The translations under genes were made by a program, and so were the position numbers. Under the pieces are notes generated by a model. The model ran no database searches. It was not told the origin of the DNA and worked only from the letters and a program-made list of their open reading frames with translations. This document shows positions 1 to 5,867 of a stretch of DNA of 10,843 nt, piece by piece. Source of the DNA: an uncultured bacterium (lineage in GTDB: Bacteria > Planctomycetota > Phycisphaerae > Phycisphaerales > SM1A02); contig CAIOTP010000067.1 of NCBI GenBank assembly GCA_903861235.1, positions 1 to 10,843 of the forward strand. Reading direction: 5' to 3'. The first letter of the stretch is position 1, and each line of letters begins with the position of its first letter.

Positions 1-628
1 TCTCCAGGAAGTCGGCCATGGCCCAGGTTCCGGTGCAGCCGCAGGCCTCCTGCAGGAAGTTTCGGAGGATGTCCTCGCCGCACGGCGTGTGGGTGACCTC
101 CGGGTGGAACTGCACACCCCAGAAGTCCCGGCTGCGATGCTTCACCGCCGCGTAGGGACAGCTGGGCGTGCTCGCCAGGATCTCGAAGTCCTTGGAGAGC
201 TCGTTCACCTGGTCGCCGTGGCTCATCCACACCGTGGTGGGGCTCGCGATGCTCTTCATCAGGCCGCCGTCCCGCTTCACGTCCAGGCGGGTGCGGCCGT
301 ACTCGCGCGCCGGGGCCTTGCCGACCGAGCTGCCGAGCAGGCTGCAGCCCAGCTGCATGCCGTAGCAGATGCCCAGCACGGGCACACCCAGTTCAAAGAT
401 GCCCTTGTCGCAGGTCGGAGCGCCACGGTCGGTCACGCTGGCGGGGCCGCCGCTCAGGATGATCCCCTTGGGCTTCATGGCCCGAAGGCGGTCCAGGCTC
501 TCGCCGGGCGACACCAGCAGGCTGAACGCCCCGGCTTCCCGGACCCTTCGGGCGATCAGCTGGGCGTACTGGCTGCCGAAATCCAGCACCAGGATGGTTT
601 CAGGCGTGGCGTGGCTTGCGGGAGTCAT
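1..628 (-). CDS. guaA: GMP synthase (glutamine-hydrolysing), N-terminal amidotransferase part; cut by window edge
   Basis: GMP synthase makes GMP from XMP, ATP and glutamine in the cytoplasm, the last step of de novo guanine nucleotide synthesis. The 209 codons present form a complete class I glutamine amidotransferase domain. The motif DFGSQYAQLIARRVRE lies near residues 16-31. The nucleophile is Cys88 in GICYGMQ, a GuaA-like HGD lies at 137-139, and His175/Glu177 in FHPEV complete the triad. The ATP-pyrophosphatase and dimerisation domains lie beyond base 1. The ATG at 628 is chosen because the conserved DFGSQ motif follows 15 residues later, as in other GuaA proteins; the ribosome site (GGACGA) is weak. 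The gene is divergent from the lipoprotein gene, with 35 bases between the starts. A stand-alone amidotransferase subunit (archaeal type) is possible, but GuaA is much more likely in a bacterium. Confidence 0.95.
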   Translation of the reverse strand, partial: MTPASHATPETILVLDFGSQYAQLIARRVREAGAFSLLVSPGESLDRLRAMKPKGIILSGGPASVTDRGAPTCDKGIFELGVPVLGICYGMQLGCSLLGSSVGKAPAREYGRTRLDVKRDGGLMKSIASPTTVWMSHGDQVNELSKDFEILASTPSCPYAAVKHRSRDFWGVQFHPEVTHTPCGEDILRNFLQEACGCTGTWAMADFLE

Positions 629-663
629 GCGGTCGTCCGTGAACGGCCGATGGTACAGGCCTC
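629..663. promoter_or_regulatory. Short divergent intergenic region between guaA and the lipoprotein gene
   Basis: This 35-base gap separates two start codons facing away from each other, so regulatory elements for both genes must lie here or inside the opposite coding regions. I see no convincing -35/-10 pair on either strand. The only structure is GGCC at 645-648 and 658-661, a 4-base inverted repeat with a 9-base loop, which is weak. That promoters lie here is inferred from gene orientation, not from a motif. Confidence 0.3.
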
Positions 664-990
664 ATGCGCACGCGTTGGCTGGCCATTTCCCTCGTGATCT
701 CGGCATGCTCGCAGCCCTCTCTGCGAAGCCGCGACCCGCAGGAGCGCATCCAGGCCATCGCCGCGGCCGACAGCCAGGATCGCTTCCGGACGATCCCCGA
801 CCTGCTGCCCTCTCTCGCCAGCAGCGACGCGCTCGTGCGGCAGCAGGCTCAACGCGCCCTGGTGGACCGCACGGGCACCACGCGCGGCTACGATTGGGCC
901 GACCCGCCCGAACGACGGGAGCAGGCCATCGCCGGCTGGAGAGCCTGGTGTGTCGAGCGAGGCCTGATCCCCAAGGAACCCTCGCCATGA
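664..990 (+). CDS. Small putative lipoprotein with a HEAT-repeat-like segment
   Basis: This 108-residue protein starts with a short signal sequence ending in a lipobox, ISAC, with Cys15 as the predicted lipidated residue; it is therefore probably a membrane-anchored lipoprotein. Residues about 24-70 look like one or two HEAT-type helical hairpins (DPQERIQAIAAA, then IPDLLPSLASSDALVRQQAQ). A GYDW motif at 75-78 and GWRAW at 91-95 follow; I recall similar endings in HEAT-repeat lipoproteins of Planctomycetota, but have not checked this. Its last bases overlap the next start codon as ATGA (987-990), so it is probably translationally coupled to the RsbW-like gene. The ribosome site before 664 is poor. 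The function is unknown; a structural or sensing role for the downstream module is only a guess. Confidence 0.72.
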   Translation: MRTRWLAISLVISACSQPSLRSRDPQERIQAIAAADSQDRFRTIPDLLPSLASSDALVRQQAQRALVDRTGTTRGYDWADPPERREQAIAGWRAWCVERGLIPKEPSP

Positions 991-1418
991 CCGCCGTCAC
1001 CGCTCCCTCGCCCGTCCACCTGCAGATCCTGAGCCGGCCCGAGCTGCTCGCCTCGGTGCGTGGGGTGGCGCAGGACCTGGCCCACCGCTGCGGCCTGGAC
1101 GACATCGCCAGCTGTCACTTCATCCTGGCCATGGACGAGACGCTGACCAACGTCATTCGCCATGGCTACGAGGGCCGCGACGACGGCATGATCTGGATTC
1201 GACTCGAGCCGATGGAGTGCTCGGACGGACTCCGGGCGGTGATCGAAGACCGCGCACGCACCGTCGATCCCGCGTCCCTGCAGGGTCGGGACCTGGAGGA
1301 CGTGAAACCCGGCGGCCTGGGCATGCACCTGATGCGGACCCTGGTGGATCGCTTCGAGCACACGCCCCGCGAGGGTGGCGGCATGCGCGTGGTGCTGGAG
1401 AAGCGGGCCGCGGCCTGA
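987..1418 (+). CDS. RsbW/SpoIIAB-like serine kinase (HATPase_c_2)
   Basis: This 143-residue single-domain GHKL ATPase resembles the anti-sigma-factor kinases RsbW and SpoIIAB, which phosphorylate a partner STAS protein. The N box is MDETLTNVIRHGY at residues 49-61, with Glu51 and Asn55 as the expected Mg-ATP residues. The G1 region is IEDRARTVDP at 86-95, where Ala90 replaces the usual Gly of D-x-G. The G2 box is GGLGMHLM at 109-116. There is no sensor, HisKA or membrane segment, so it should be cytosolic. The start at 987 overlaps the lipoprotein stop (ATGA). The STAS gene begins 39 bases after its stop, a classic kinase-antagonist pairing. No sigma factor gene is in view, so the target could be a sigma factor elsewhere or only the STAS partner. 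Confidence 0.88.
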   Translation: MTAVTAPSPVHLQILSRPELLASVRGVAQDLAHRCGLDDIASCHFILAMDETLTNVIRHGYEGRDDGMIWIRLEPMECSDGLRAVIEDRARTVDPASLQGRDLEDVKPGGLGMHLMRTLVDRFEHTPREGGGMRVVLEKRAAA

Positions 1419-1457
1419 CGCTGGCACGCCTCCTGCCCTGCCATTACCATCCGGGGC

Positions 1458-1805
1458 ATGCAGTCAGGACCGACGCTGGAGATCGTGGTGGAGCGAAGCG
1501 GCAACTCGGCCGTGCTCACGCCCAAGGGTGACGTGGACATGGCCAGGTCGCCGGTGCTTCGCAAGGCCATCGGGGACGCCATGAAGTCGTCTCCTGACCG
1601 CCTGGTCCTGGACCTCTCGGCCGTGTCCTACATGGACAGCTCGGGCCTGGCCACGCTGGTCGAGGCCCTGCAGAACTCCCGCAAGGGCGCCGTGCCCCTG
1701 TCGCTCTGCGCCCTCACGCCCCGCGTCAGGAGCATCCTGGAGATCGCCCGGCTCAACACGGTGTTCTCGCTCTTCGACAGCCGCGAGCAGGCCCTCGCCT
1801 CCTGA
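1458..1805 (+). CDS. STAS-domain protein: anti-sigma factor antagonist or MlaB-like subunit
   Basis: This 115-residue protein is a single STAS domain. The signature LVLDLSAVSYMDSSGLATL spans about 49-67. Ser62 in DSSG aligns with the serine phosphorylated in SpoIIAA and RsbV, so the protein could be a substrate of the kinase encoded just upstream. GDVDM at 24-28 is also typical of the fold. The mlaE gene starts 6 bases after its stop. In Escherichia coli a STAS protein, MlaB, is a subunit of the MlaFEDB transporter and binds the ATPase MlaF. Two readings therefore compete: RsbV-like antagonist (kinase neighbour, intact DSSG) or MlaB-like subunit (permease neighbour), and it could be both. ATG 1458 gives a normal N-terminus, but its ribosome site (GGGG) is weak. 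Confidence 0.88.
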   Translation: MQSGPTLEIVVERSGNSAVLTPKGDVDMARSPVLRKAIGDAMKSSPDRLVLDLSAVSYMDSSGLATLVEALQNSRKGAVPLSLCALTPRVRSILEIARLNTVFSLFDSREQALAS

Positions 1806-1811
1806 TCCCGC

Positions 1812-2636
1812 ATGTCCCGCGCCTTCCCCGCCTCCCGAGCCGTGCTGAACCGCTGGGCGGATGGCTGCCTGGCCACGCTGGAGCTGGTGGGTTCCATCAC
1901 GCTGCTGGGCGGACTGGTGCTTCGCTGGCTGCATCGCACGCTGCTTCTGCGACAGGTGCGCTTCGGCATGCCTGCCGCCGTCGCACAGATGGTCCGGGTG
2001 GGGGTGCGCAGCATCTCGATCGTGATGCTGGTCTCGGGCTGCATCGGCATCATCCTGGCGCTGCAGACCTCCCCGAGCCTGTCGGATTTCGGCCAGACGG
2101 ACAAGGTGGCCAATCTGATCGCTGTCGCCGTGTTCCGTGAGCTGGGTCCTCTGGTGGCCGCGATCGTGCTCACCGGCTTCGCCGGCGCCAGCATCGCCGC
2201 GGAGATCGGCACCATGGTGGTGGGCGAGGAGATCGAGGCCCTGGAGAGCATGGCGCTCGATCCGATCCGATTCCTGGTGGTCCCCCGGGTGCTGGCCACC
2301 ACGCTAAGCCTGGTGCTGCTGGCGGTGATCGGCGACCTGACGAGCGTGGTCATGGGCGGCGTCACGGGCGTGTTCTTCCTGGACATTCCCTACGAGCTCT
2401 ACAAAAACAACACGATCGACCAGCTCTCGCTGAGCGATTTCGTCACCGGCCTGTTCAAGGCCGGGGTGTTCGGCACCATCCTGGGTCTGATCGCCTGCCA
2501 CAACGGCCTCCGGGTCACCGGCGGCGCAGCAGGCGTGGGCAAGGCCACCACCGACACGGTGGTGCAGACGGTCGTCATGGTGGTGATCGCCGACCTGATC
2601 TTCAGCGCGCTCTTCTACGCCTTCGGCTGGAACTGA
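1812..2636 (+). CDS. mlaE: MlaE/YrbE-family ABC transporter permease (lipid transport)
   Basis: This 274-residue inner-membrane protein belongs to the MlaE (DUF140) family, the permease of ABC systems that move phospholipids or other lipids between inner and outer membranes. An N-terminal amphipathic/interfacial helix lies at about 10-40, followed by membrane segments near 66-85, 103-124, 155-190 and 215-272. The family core starts at ELGPLVAAIVLTGFAGAS (110-127) and continues through AAEIGTMVVGEEIEALESM to DPIRFLVVPRVLA. The late motif GVGKATTDTVVQ is at 241-252. Length matches the family (about 260). No SD sequence is obvious; translation is probably coupled to the STAS gene 6 bases upstream. 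The ATPase (MlaF) and MCE protein (MlaD) are not adjacent, since a convergent gene follows 9 bases later, so they must be elsewhere. The substrate cannot be told from the sequence. Confidence 0.93.
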   Translation: MSRAFPASRAVLNRWADGCLATLELVGSITLLGGLVLRWLHRTLLLRQVRFGMPAAVAQMVRVGVRSISIVMLVSGCIGIILALQTSPSLSDFGQTDKVANLIAVAVFRELGPLVAAIVLTGFAGASIAAEIGTMVVGEEIEALESMALDPIRFLVVPRVLATTLSLVLLAVIGDLTSVVMGGVTGVFFLDIPYELYKNNTIDQLSLSDFVTGLFKAGVFGTILGLIACHNGLRVTGGAAGVGKATTDTVVQTVVMVVIADLIFSALFYAFGWN

Positions 2637-2649
2637 GCTGCCGACTCAG
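2633..2649. repeat. Small inverted repeat spanning two convergent stop codons
   Basis: CTGAG (2633-2637) and CTCAG (2645-2649) form a 5-base stem with a 7-base loop. The left arm contains the TGA of mlaE and the right arm contains the complement of the TGA of dprA. There is no T-run on either strand, so it is at best a weak bidirectional end signal. Confidence 0.35.
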
Positions 2650-3737
2650 CGGAGCCGCACCCCCGAAAGTTCGAGCATGGTCACCGCGGCCATGACCTGG
2701 GCCACGCCAAGCCCCGAGACCTGCGCCACCTGGTCCATGTCCAGCCCACCGGTGGTCTGCACCGCCTCCAGCACGGCCTGCTGCACGGGGGTCAGCCGCG
2801 GCGTCCGCTCCTGCCCCCCCGCTCGCACCGCCGCGGCCACGAGCATGGGCGAGGCACGCAGTTGCTCGGCCACCTCGCCCACGCCGGTCACCAGCGAGGC
2901 CCAACCCTCCCGCACCGCACGATGGCAGCCCGCGCTCCAGGGACCGTCGATGCGCCCCGGCACCGCCATGACCTCGCGGCCGTGCTCCTCGGCCGCCATG
3001 CGACCCGTGATGAGCGCACCCGAGCCGTGCCTCGCCTCGATGAGCAGTGTGCCCAGCGAAAGCCCGCTGATGATCCTGTTCCGACGCGGAAAAAGTCCCG
3101 GGCGGCTCGGGTGGTCGCAGGGAAACTCGCTGCAGACGCAACCGCCTGCCTCCACGATCGATCGATAGAGCGGCTCGTGCTCCGGCGGATAGGGGCACCC
3201 CAGACCCCCGGCGAGCACCGCCACGGTGCGTCCACCGTGCCGAAGCGCCGCACGATGCGCCGCCGCGTCGATGCCACGGGCGCCTCCTGAGACGATGGTG
3301 AAACCCTGCTCGGACAGCCAACCGGCGAATCGATCCGCCTGCTCGAGGCCGTAGGCGGAACACGCGCGACTGCCCACGACCGCCACGGAGAAGCGGTCCG
3401 CGTCCGTGAACGCGCCCCGCACCCAGAGCCCCAGCGGAGCCCCGGCGATCGCCGACAGCAGCGGCGGCCAGTCCGGGTCCCCGGGCAACAGGCCCCTCAG
3501 GCCCAGGGCCCTCATGCGGGCCAGTTCACCCGCCACGTTCACCGCCCGAAGGGCGGCATGCACCCTGCATGCCGCGGACTCGCCCAACAGGCCAACCAGC
3601 TCCTGTCGCGAGGCCCGGATCACCGCATCCGCGCCGCCCAGCGCGTCCACAAGGCGACGCCCCTCCACCGGCCCCACCCCGTCCGCAGTGGCGAGAGCCC
3701 ATTCGGCATGGGGAATGTCCGCCGGTTCCCGAGGCAT
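2646..3737 (-). CDS. dprA: DNA-processing protein DprA (Smf)
   Basis: DprA binds incoming single-stranded DNA in the cytoplasm and loads RecA during natural transformation; it is also found in bacteria not known to be competent. This 363-residue copy has the full architecture. A helix-hairpin-helix/SAM-like N-terminal region spans about 12-60. The Rossmann core follows, with VVGSR at 120-124, SGGARGID at 150-157, GLGCPYPPEH near 178-187, SEFP at 203-206, FPRRNRIISGLS at 216-227, and a PGRIDGPWSAGCHRAVREG stretch from 260. A C-terminal winged-helix domain lies at about 312-363. ATG 3737 has only a weak ribosome site (GGTGG). The gene follows the two-TM membrane protein gene by 60 bases on the same strand and may be co-transcribed with it. 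Its end faces mlaE 9 bases away. Confidence 0.96.
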   Translation of the reverse strand: MPREPADIPHAEWALATADGVGPVEGRRLVDALGGADAVIRASRQELVGLLGESAACRVHAALRAVNVAGELARMRALGLRGLLPGDPDWPPLLSAIAGAPLGLWVRGAFTDADRFSVAVVGSRACSAYGLEQADRFAGWLSEQGFTIVSGGARGIDAAAHRAALRHGGRTVAVLAGGLGCPYPPEHEPLYRSIVEAGGCVCSEFPCDHPSRPGLFPRRNRIISGLSLGTLLIEARHGSGALITGRMAAEEHGREVMAVPGRIDGPWSAGCHRAVREGWASLVTGVGEVAEQLRASPMLVAAAVRAGGQERTPRLTPVQQAVLEAVQTTGGLDMDQVAQVSGLGVAQVMAAVTMLELSGVRLR

Positions 3738-3797
3738 GGGGCCACCCTACGGAGGGATCCGACCCGTTCGTCGACAAGCCGCCCTTTTTCCGAAAGT

Positions 3798-4529
3798 TCA
3801 GTCCGAACCGTGCTCGCGAAGCCAGGCCTCGTCGTCCACCTCGACCCCCTCATGGGCCTCGGGGGCGCAGGCCACCGCATCGGGCGTGGGCCCGGAATCT
3901 CCATGGGGCATCTCGAAGGCCTGCTCGGGCTCCGGCCAGTCGAAGGCCTCGGCAGGCATGGGGGTGGACTCCACTCCCAGCCCGTCTTCGACGTGCTCCT
4001 CGGCGACCGGAGGCCACACCACGGGCTCCGCGTCGACCGGCGGCAGGCTTGGTCGCGGCGACACCGCGAACCCCATGACCAGCCCCAGGAACACCACCAT
4101 GGCGCCTCCGCCCATCAGCCAGAGCCGACGTTCTCCGTCCGCCAGTCGGGTGAGGAGCGTGTCCGGAGGTGGGGTGGCCTCGAACTCCGCCTCGGGCACG
4201 GTGTCCTCGATCCAGTCGCTCACCGTGTGCTCGATGCTGGTGGCCATCAACAGGGGCTCCTGACCCTCGGGCATCAGGTTCAGCTGGCTGGCCGCCAGAC
4301 GCCTCAGGAGCACCGGATCCCGCCCCGCCAGCTCCTTCAGGAAGCGGTCGTAGGCGGCGATCCGCTCCGCGTTCTGGGCCTCCCGGAACTCGATCGCGGC
4401 CAGCTGCTGTCGCAGGTCGTGCAGGTCCCGCTCCGCCGGCAGCAAGGCCGCCACGACCATGACCGCAAGGCCGGCCAGCGTGAAGAGCCAGCCAGGGTCG
4501 ATGCGGAAGAGAGGCGCGGTCCGAGACAT
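3798..4529 (-). CDS. Two-TM membrane protein with coiled coil and FtsB/DivIC-like motif; acidic tail
   Basis: I do not recognise this 243-residue protein as a named family. It has a transmembrane helix at about 14-31, then a charged, probably coiled-coil region at about 33-70. Residues 71-89 (DPVLLRRLAASQLNLMPEG) resemble the 'DP..i..lA...L.lv.pGE' end seen in FtsB/DivIC/FtsL septum proteins. A second helix lies at about 137-156, followed by an acidic, Pro-rich tail to 243. The likely topology puts the coiled coil outside the cytoplasm and the acidic tail inside. The start at 4529 is preferred because GGAAGAG sits just upstream (4532-4538) and TM1 follows directly. The frame stays open to 4658, but that extension crosses the mdh terminator and is Arg/Pro-rich. 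A cell-division role is only suggested by the motif. Confidence 0.75.
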   Translation of the reverse strand: MSRTAPLFRIDPGWLFTLAGLAVMVVAALLPAERDLHDLRQQLAAIEFREAQNAERIAAYDRFLKELAGRDPVLLRRLAASQLNLMPEGQEPLLMATSIEHTVSDWIEDTVPEAEFEATPPPDTLLTRLADGERRLWLMGGGAMVVFLGLVMGFAVSPRPSLPPVDAEPVVWPPVAEEHVEDGLGVESTPMPAEAFDWPEPEQAFEMPHGDSGPTPDAVACAPEAHEGVEVDDEAWLREHGSD

Positions 4530-4556
4530 CGCTCTTCCATCGGCCAGCGGACCCCC

Positions 4557-4595
4557 AAAACGAGAAAACGGCCGCCTGCAGGCCGGCCGCTCTCG
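4557..4595 (-). terminator. Intrinsic terminator of mdh
   Basis: Read on the minus strand, a GC-rich hairpin (4569-4589: CGGCC GCC with loop TGCA and one bulged base) is followed by TTTT, CTCG and TTTT. An outer CGAGA/TCTCG pairing (4561-4565 with 4591-4595) can lengthen the stem. It begins about 23 bases past the mdh stop and ends before the next gene start at 4529, so it probably separates mdh from the downstream membrane-protein gene. Confidence 0.8.
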
Positions 4596-4617
4596 TGCCC
4601 TCCTCGGATCCGGTGGG

Positions 4618-5598
4618 TCAGGCCAGATCCGGGAAGATCTTCTGGACCGCGCCGACAAGGTCCTTCACGTGGCTGATGGACTCGTCCATGAGCTTCCGTT
4701 CATCAGGGGTCATGTCGAAGGTGACGATGCGCTCGACGCCCTTGGAGCCCAGCAGGGCCGGCACGCCGACGAAGTAGCCCTTGCCCTTCGCGCCCGGAGC
4801 CACGCCGAACTCGTTCTCGCAGTAGGCGGCCGACGGGATGATCCGCTTCTTGTCCTTCACGATGGCCTCGACCATCTGGATCGTGCCGCTCGCGGGGGCG
4901 TAGTAGGCGCTGGTGCCCATGAGCTTCACGATCTCGCCGCCGCCCACCTTCGCCCGCTCCACGCAGGCGGTGATCTTCTCGGCGCTCATGAGCGAGGTCA
5001 GCGGAATGCCGTGCACGCTGGTCAGGCGGGGCAGCGGCACCATGTCGTCGCCGTGGCCGCCCAGCAGCAGGGCCGAGATGTCCTCCACGCTCACACCCAG
5101 CTCCATGGCGATGAAGGCGCGGAAGCGGGCCACGTCCAGCGCGCCGGCCTGGCCCATGACACGATGGCTGGGGAATCCGGTGACCTTCCAGGCGGTGTAC
5201 ACCATGGCGTCGAGCGGATTGGAGACCACGATCACGATGGACTCGGGCGCATGCTTGCGGATCTGCTCGCAGACGTTCTTGACGATGTTCACGTTGACCT
5301 GGATCAGGTCGTCACGGCTCATGCCTGGCTTGCGCGGCATGCCGGCGGTCACCACCACCACGTCGCTGCCGGCGATGTCCGCGTAGTCGAACGTGCCCGT
5401 GACACGGGAGTCGAAACGCTCGATCGGGGCGCAGCAGGCCAGGTCCAGCGCCTTGCCGCGGGGCATGTGCAGCTCGGGCTTCTCCTTGTTCTGGATGTCC
5501 AGCAGCACGATGTCGCCGAGTTCCTTGGCGGCGGCCCAGTGGGCACAGGTGGCTCCGACGTTTCCGGCACCGATGATCGAGATCTTGGGTCGTCGCAT
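4618..5598 (-). CDS. mdh: Malate dehydrogenase, LDH-like (NAD-dependent)
   Basis: This cytoplasmic TCA-cycle enzyme interconverts malate and oxaloacetate with NAD. The 326-residue protein has the NAD-binding glycine motif GAGNVGA at 10-16 and Asp34 at the end of the second strand, which favours NAD over NADP. The substrate loop GMPRKPGMSRDDL (86-98) carries Arg89 and Arg95; Arg89 is where lactate dehydrogenases have Gln, so malate specificity is expected. VSNPLDA is at 125-131. Asp155 and Arg158 (GQAGALDVARFR) and the catalytic His182 (GGHGDD) are intact. Start 5598 is chosen because GAGGAA (5603-5608) precedes it and the glycine motif follows at the normal distance; an in-frame ATG at 5745 would add 49 unconserved residues. 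The gene is flanked by tRNA-Ile upstream and a strong terminator downstream, so it is probably transcribed alone. Confidence 0.96.
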   Translation of the reverse strand: MRRPKISIIGAGNVGATCAHWAAAKELGDIVLLDIQNKEKPELHMPRGKALDLACCAPIERFDSRVTGTFDYADIAGSDVVVVTAGMPRKPGMSRDDLIQVNVNIVKNVCEQIRKHAPESIVIVVSNPLDAMVYTAWKVTGFPSHRVMGQAGALDVARFRAFIAMELGVSVEDISALLLGGHGDDMVPLPRLTSVHGIPLTSLMSAEKITACVERAKVGGGEIVKLMGTSAYYAPASGTIQMVEAIVKDKKRIIPSAAYCENEFGVAPGAKGKGYFVGVPALLGSKGVERIVTFDMTPDERKLMDESISHVKDLVGAVQKIFPDLA

Positions 5599-5647
5599 GG
5601 CGTTCCTCGTGGGTTGATGCCGCGCTGGATCGTCGCGCGGGGCAGCA

Positions 5648-5675
5648 AGGATAGCGGTTGCGGACCACAGGGTCC
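5648..5675 (-). promoter_or_regulatory. Possible mdh promoter with an inverted repeat
   Basis: On the minus strand TATCCT (5653 to 5648) resembles a -10 box about 50 bases before the mdh start. No good -35 is visible at the right spacing. A perfect 5-base inverted repeat, GGACC-acag-GGTCC (5662-5675 on plus), lies where the -35 region would be and could be an operator. Both are weak. Confidence 0.25.
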
Positions 5676-5721
5676 CGCCATTGCCTCCGCCGCCGGACAC
5701 CCAGGGGTCCAAAAGCGGCAT

Positions 5722-5743
5722 GGCCGCCCGGCGGAGGGCGGCC
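5722..5743 (-). terminator. Hairpin downstream of tRNA-Ile
   Basis: A perfect 8-base stem, GGCCGCCC/GGGCGGCC with a 6-base loop, starts 7 bases after the tRNA 3' end on the minus strand. A TTTT run (5711-5714) follows 7 bases after the stem rather than directly. It probably acts as a terminator or a 3' processing barrier for the tRNA transcript; the displaced T-run makes termination less certain. Confidence 0.55.
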
Positions 5744-5749
5744 ACGCAG

Positions 5750-5823
5750 TGCGCCAGAATGGACTCGAACCATCGACCTCACCCTTATCAGGGGTGTGCT
5801 CTAGCCAGCTGAGCTACTGGCGC
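5750..5823 (-). tRNA. tRNA-Ile(GAU)
   Basis: The minus strand folds into a full 74-base cloverleaf. The acceptor stem is GCGCCAG/CTGGCGC with discriminator A at 5750. The D arm has GCTC/GAGC. The anticodon stem CACCC/GGGTG closes a 7-base loop CTGATAA, giving anticodon GAU (plus 5787-5789), which reads AUC/AUU. The T arm contains GGTTCGAGTCC. CCA is not encoded, so it must be added after transcription. The gene stands alone rather than within an rRNA operon in this window. It has its own promoter-like -10 upstream and a hairpin downstream. Confidence 0.97.
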
Positions 5824-5835
5824 GCGAGGGGGAGG

Positions 5836-5861
5836 AGTATACCCGAATCCCGACCGCACAA
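5836..5861 (-). promoter_or_regulatory. Probable tRNA-Ile promoter
   Basis: TATACT (5841 to 5836 on the minus strand) matches five of six -10 consensus bases and ends 12 bases before the tRNA. It would start transcription about 5-6 bases ahead of the mature 5' end. The -35 is poor: GGGTTG or TTGTGC around 5852-5861, depending on spacing. The stretch just after the -10 is very C/G-rich (CCTCCCCCTCGCGC), as in growth-rate-controlled stable RNA promoters. Confidence 0.5.
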
Positions 5862-5867
5862 CCCGAG

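Noticed and set aside
369..1418. Upstream extension of the RsbW-like kinase to a 349-residue protein
   Set aside because: The extra 206 residues run antisense to guaA and in the wrong frame through the lipoprotein gene; the ATGA overlap at 987 gives a normal single-domain kinase.
3781..3797. T-run (CCCTTTTTCC) downstream of the plus strand near the dprA start as a terminator
   Set aside because: It is on the plus strand, where no gene ends nearby, and no stable hairpin precedes it.
4530..4658. N-terminal extension of the two-TM membrane protein
   Set aside because: It would translate the mdh terminator hairpin and is Arg/Pro-rich, while ATG 4529 has its own ribosome site and leads into TM1.
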